Shown here piece after piece: positions 63,304 through 64,000 of a stretch of DNA of 64,000 nt. Position numbers and translations under genes: made by a program. A model generated the notes under the pieces. That model was not told the DNA's origin. It searched no databases and saw nothing but the letters and a program-made list of their open reading frames with translations. The DNA is from Frondihabitans sp. 762G35 (GTDB lineage Bacteria; Actinomycetota; Actinomycetes; Actinomycetales; Microbacteriaceae), in contig NZ_CP014619.1 of NCBI RefSeq assembly GCF_002074055.1, positions 2,170,001 through 2,234,000 on the forward strand, given 5' to 3'. Every line of letters begins with the position of its first letter. The stretch's first letter is position 1.

Positions 63304-64000
63304 TCAGTGGCCGAGCGCCGGGACCGTCCTGGGGCGGACGAGGATCCACAGCCCGAGGATCGCGATGAATGTCGTGGCGACCATCACGGCACCCATCGGA
63401 GCCGCGGTCGTGATCCCCAGGACGCCGACGATCGGCGAGATCAGGCCGGCGAGGCCGAAGTTGAGGGCGCCGAGCAGCGACGCGGCGGTTCCCGCCTCCT
63501 TCCCGTGGTTGGCGAGGGCCAGCACCTGCACCTGCGGGAACGAGAAGCCGCACGAGCAGATGAAGAGCCAGAGCGGCACGAGCACGCCCGCGAGACCGAC
63601 CTGAGCCAGGTCGAGGACCACGATGGCGATCGCCGAGAGGAACATGACGCTCGTCGAGCCCGCGAGGATCCACTGCGGCCCGAAGCGCTGAGCCAGCCGC
63701 GCCGACACCTGCACCCCGATCACGATCCCGAGCGAGTTGATCGCGAACAGCAGCCCGTACTGCTGGGCGCTCATGCCGTAGACCTCCTGGAAGAGGAACG
63801 ACGAGGACGAGAGGTACGCGAAGAGGCCGGAGAAGACCATCGCGCCGATCAGCGCGACGCCGACGAAGATGCGGTCGCCGAACAGGACGCGGTAGCGCTG
63901 ACGGAGCGTCGAGTGCCCCGCCTCCTGCCGGAGCTCCCGGGGCAGGGTCTCGACGATGAAGAAGACCGCGGCCAGCACCACGAAGACGCCGTACGCCGCG
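63304..64000 (-). CDS. MFS transporter, Bcr/CflA-type drug-efflux family (C-terminal part)
   Basis: The gene runs off the right edge of the window; about 232 residues of the C-terminal half are seen. They contain a charged central loop (LPRELRQEAGHSTLRQRY), then about six helices, including GVALIGAMVFSGLFAYLSSS and QYGLLFAINSLGIVIGVQ, typical of Bcr/CflA (DHA1) multidrug exporters driven by proton exchange. The stop is at 63304. The N-terminal helices, with the A motif, lie outside the window. Confidence 0.82.
   Translation of the reverse strand, partial: AAYGVFVVLAAVFFIVETLPRELRQEAGHSTLRQRYRVLFGDRIFVGVALIGAMVFSGLFAYLSSSSFLFQEVYGMSAQQYGLLFAINSLGIVIGVQVSARLAQRFGPQWILAGSTSVMFLSAIAIVVLDLAQVGLAGVLVPLWLFICSCGFSFPQVQVLALANHGKEAGTAASLLGALNFGLAGLISPIVGVLGITTAAPMGAVMVATTFIAILGLWILVRPRTVPALGH

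Overview
The window is a GC-rich actinobacterial chromosome segment, most likely from a member of the Microbacteriaceae. The call rests on gene content and order: dnaX-recR-lysC-asd; topA-tmk-holB beside a Tad/Flp-pilus cluster with a DUF4244 pilin; ridA beside a PASTA-type penicillin-binding protein and a metallophosphoesterase; DUF2510 and LAxTG-anchored surface proteins; a 6C RNA; and many GTG starts with GTGA/ATGA overlaps. No transposase, integrase, phage gene or CRISPR array was seen. The window looks like core chromosome with lineage-specific surface genes.

Layout: 35-11652 (minus) is an enlarged phosphate-uptake operon, pstC-pstA-pstS, then two further substrate-binding-like secreted proteins, a sortase homologue with no cysteine at all, then pstB and a ribokinase-like gene. 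A candidate PHO box lies upstream of pstC. A tRNA-Thr follows, then a TetR regulator, holB, tmk and topA (12089-17664), a compact Tad locus (17874-21181) and a 6C RNA (about 21335-21436). On the plus strand acs is followed, across a short minus-strand ridA/DUF4177 pair, by a class A PBP, a metallophosphoesterase and tRNA-Pro. 28282-36678 holds an amidohydrolase, a DUF2510 protein, thymidine kinase, a three-gene signalling operon (histidine kinase, unknown membrane protein, LuxR response regulator) and mqo. 36763-42372 is asd, lysC, recR, dnaX.

42568-53599 is a surface-structure block: a TasA/camelysin-like secreted protein, a SipW-type signal peptidase carrying its own TasA-like cargo domain, and convergently a 2,980-residue adhesin with 25 Ig-like repeats and a C-terminal LAYTG sorting signal. 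Next come the SRP 4.5S RNA gene (54571-54662, minus), an NAD(P)-binding protein, ackA-pta, tRNA-Ser, an S4-domain protein, two membrane proteins, a HerA-like ATPase and the end of an MFS transporter.

How the genes work together: acs and pta-ackA handle acetate/acetyl-CoA, mqo feeds malate electrons to the quinone pool, and asd/lysC supply diaminopimelate and lysine-family amino acids for the wall built by the PBP. The pst block and the adhesin/TasA block are cell-surface systems.

The most unusual signals are: (1) the cysteine-free sortase homologue and two extra binding-protein-like genes inside the pst operon; (2) the signal peptidase fused to a TasA-like cargo; and (3) arrays of tandem, hairpin-forming repeats immediately downstream of four structural RNA genes. 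In the SRP RNA case the repeats contain copies of the RNA's own 3' arm and terminator.
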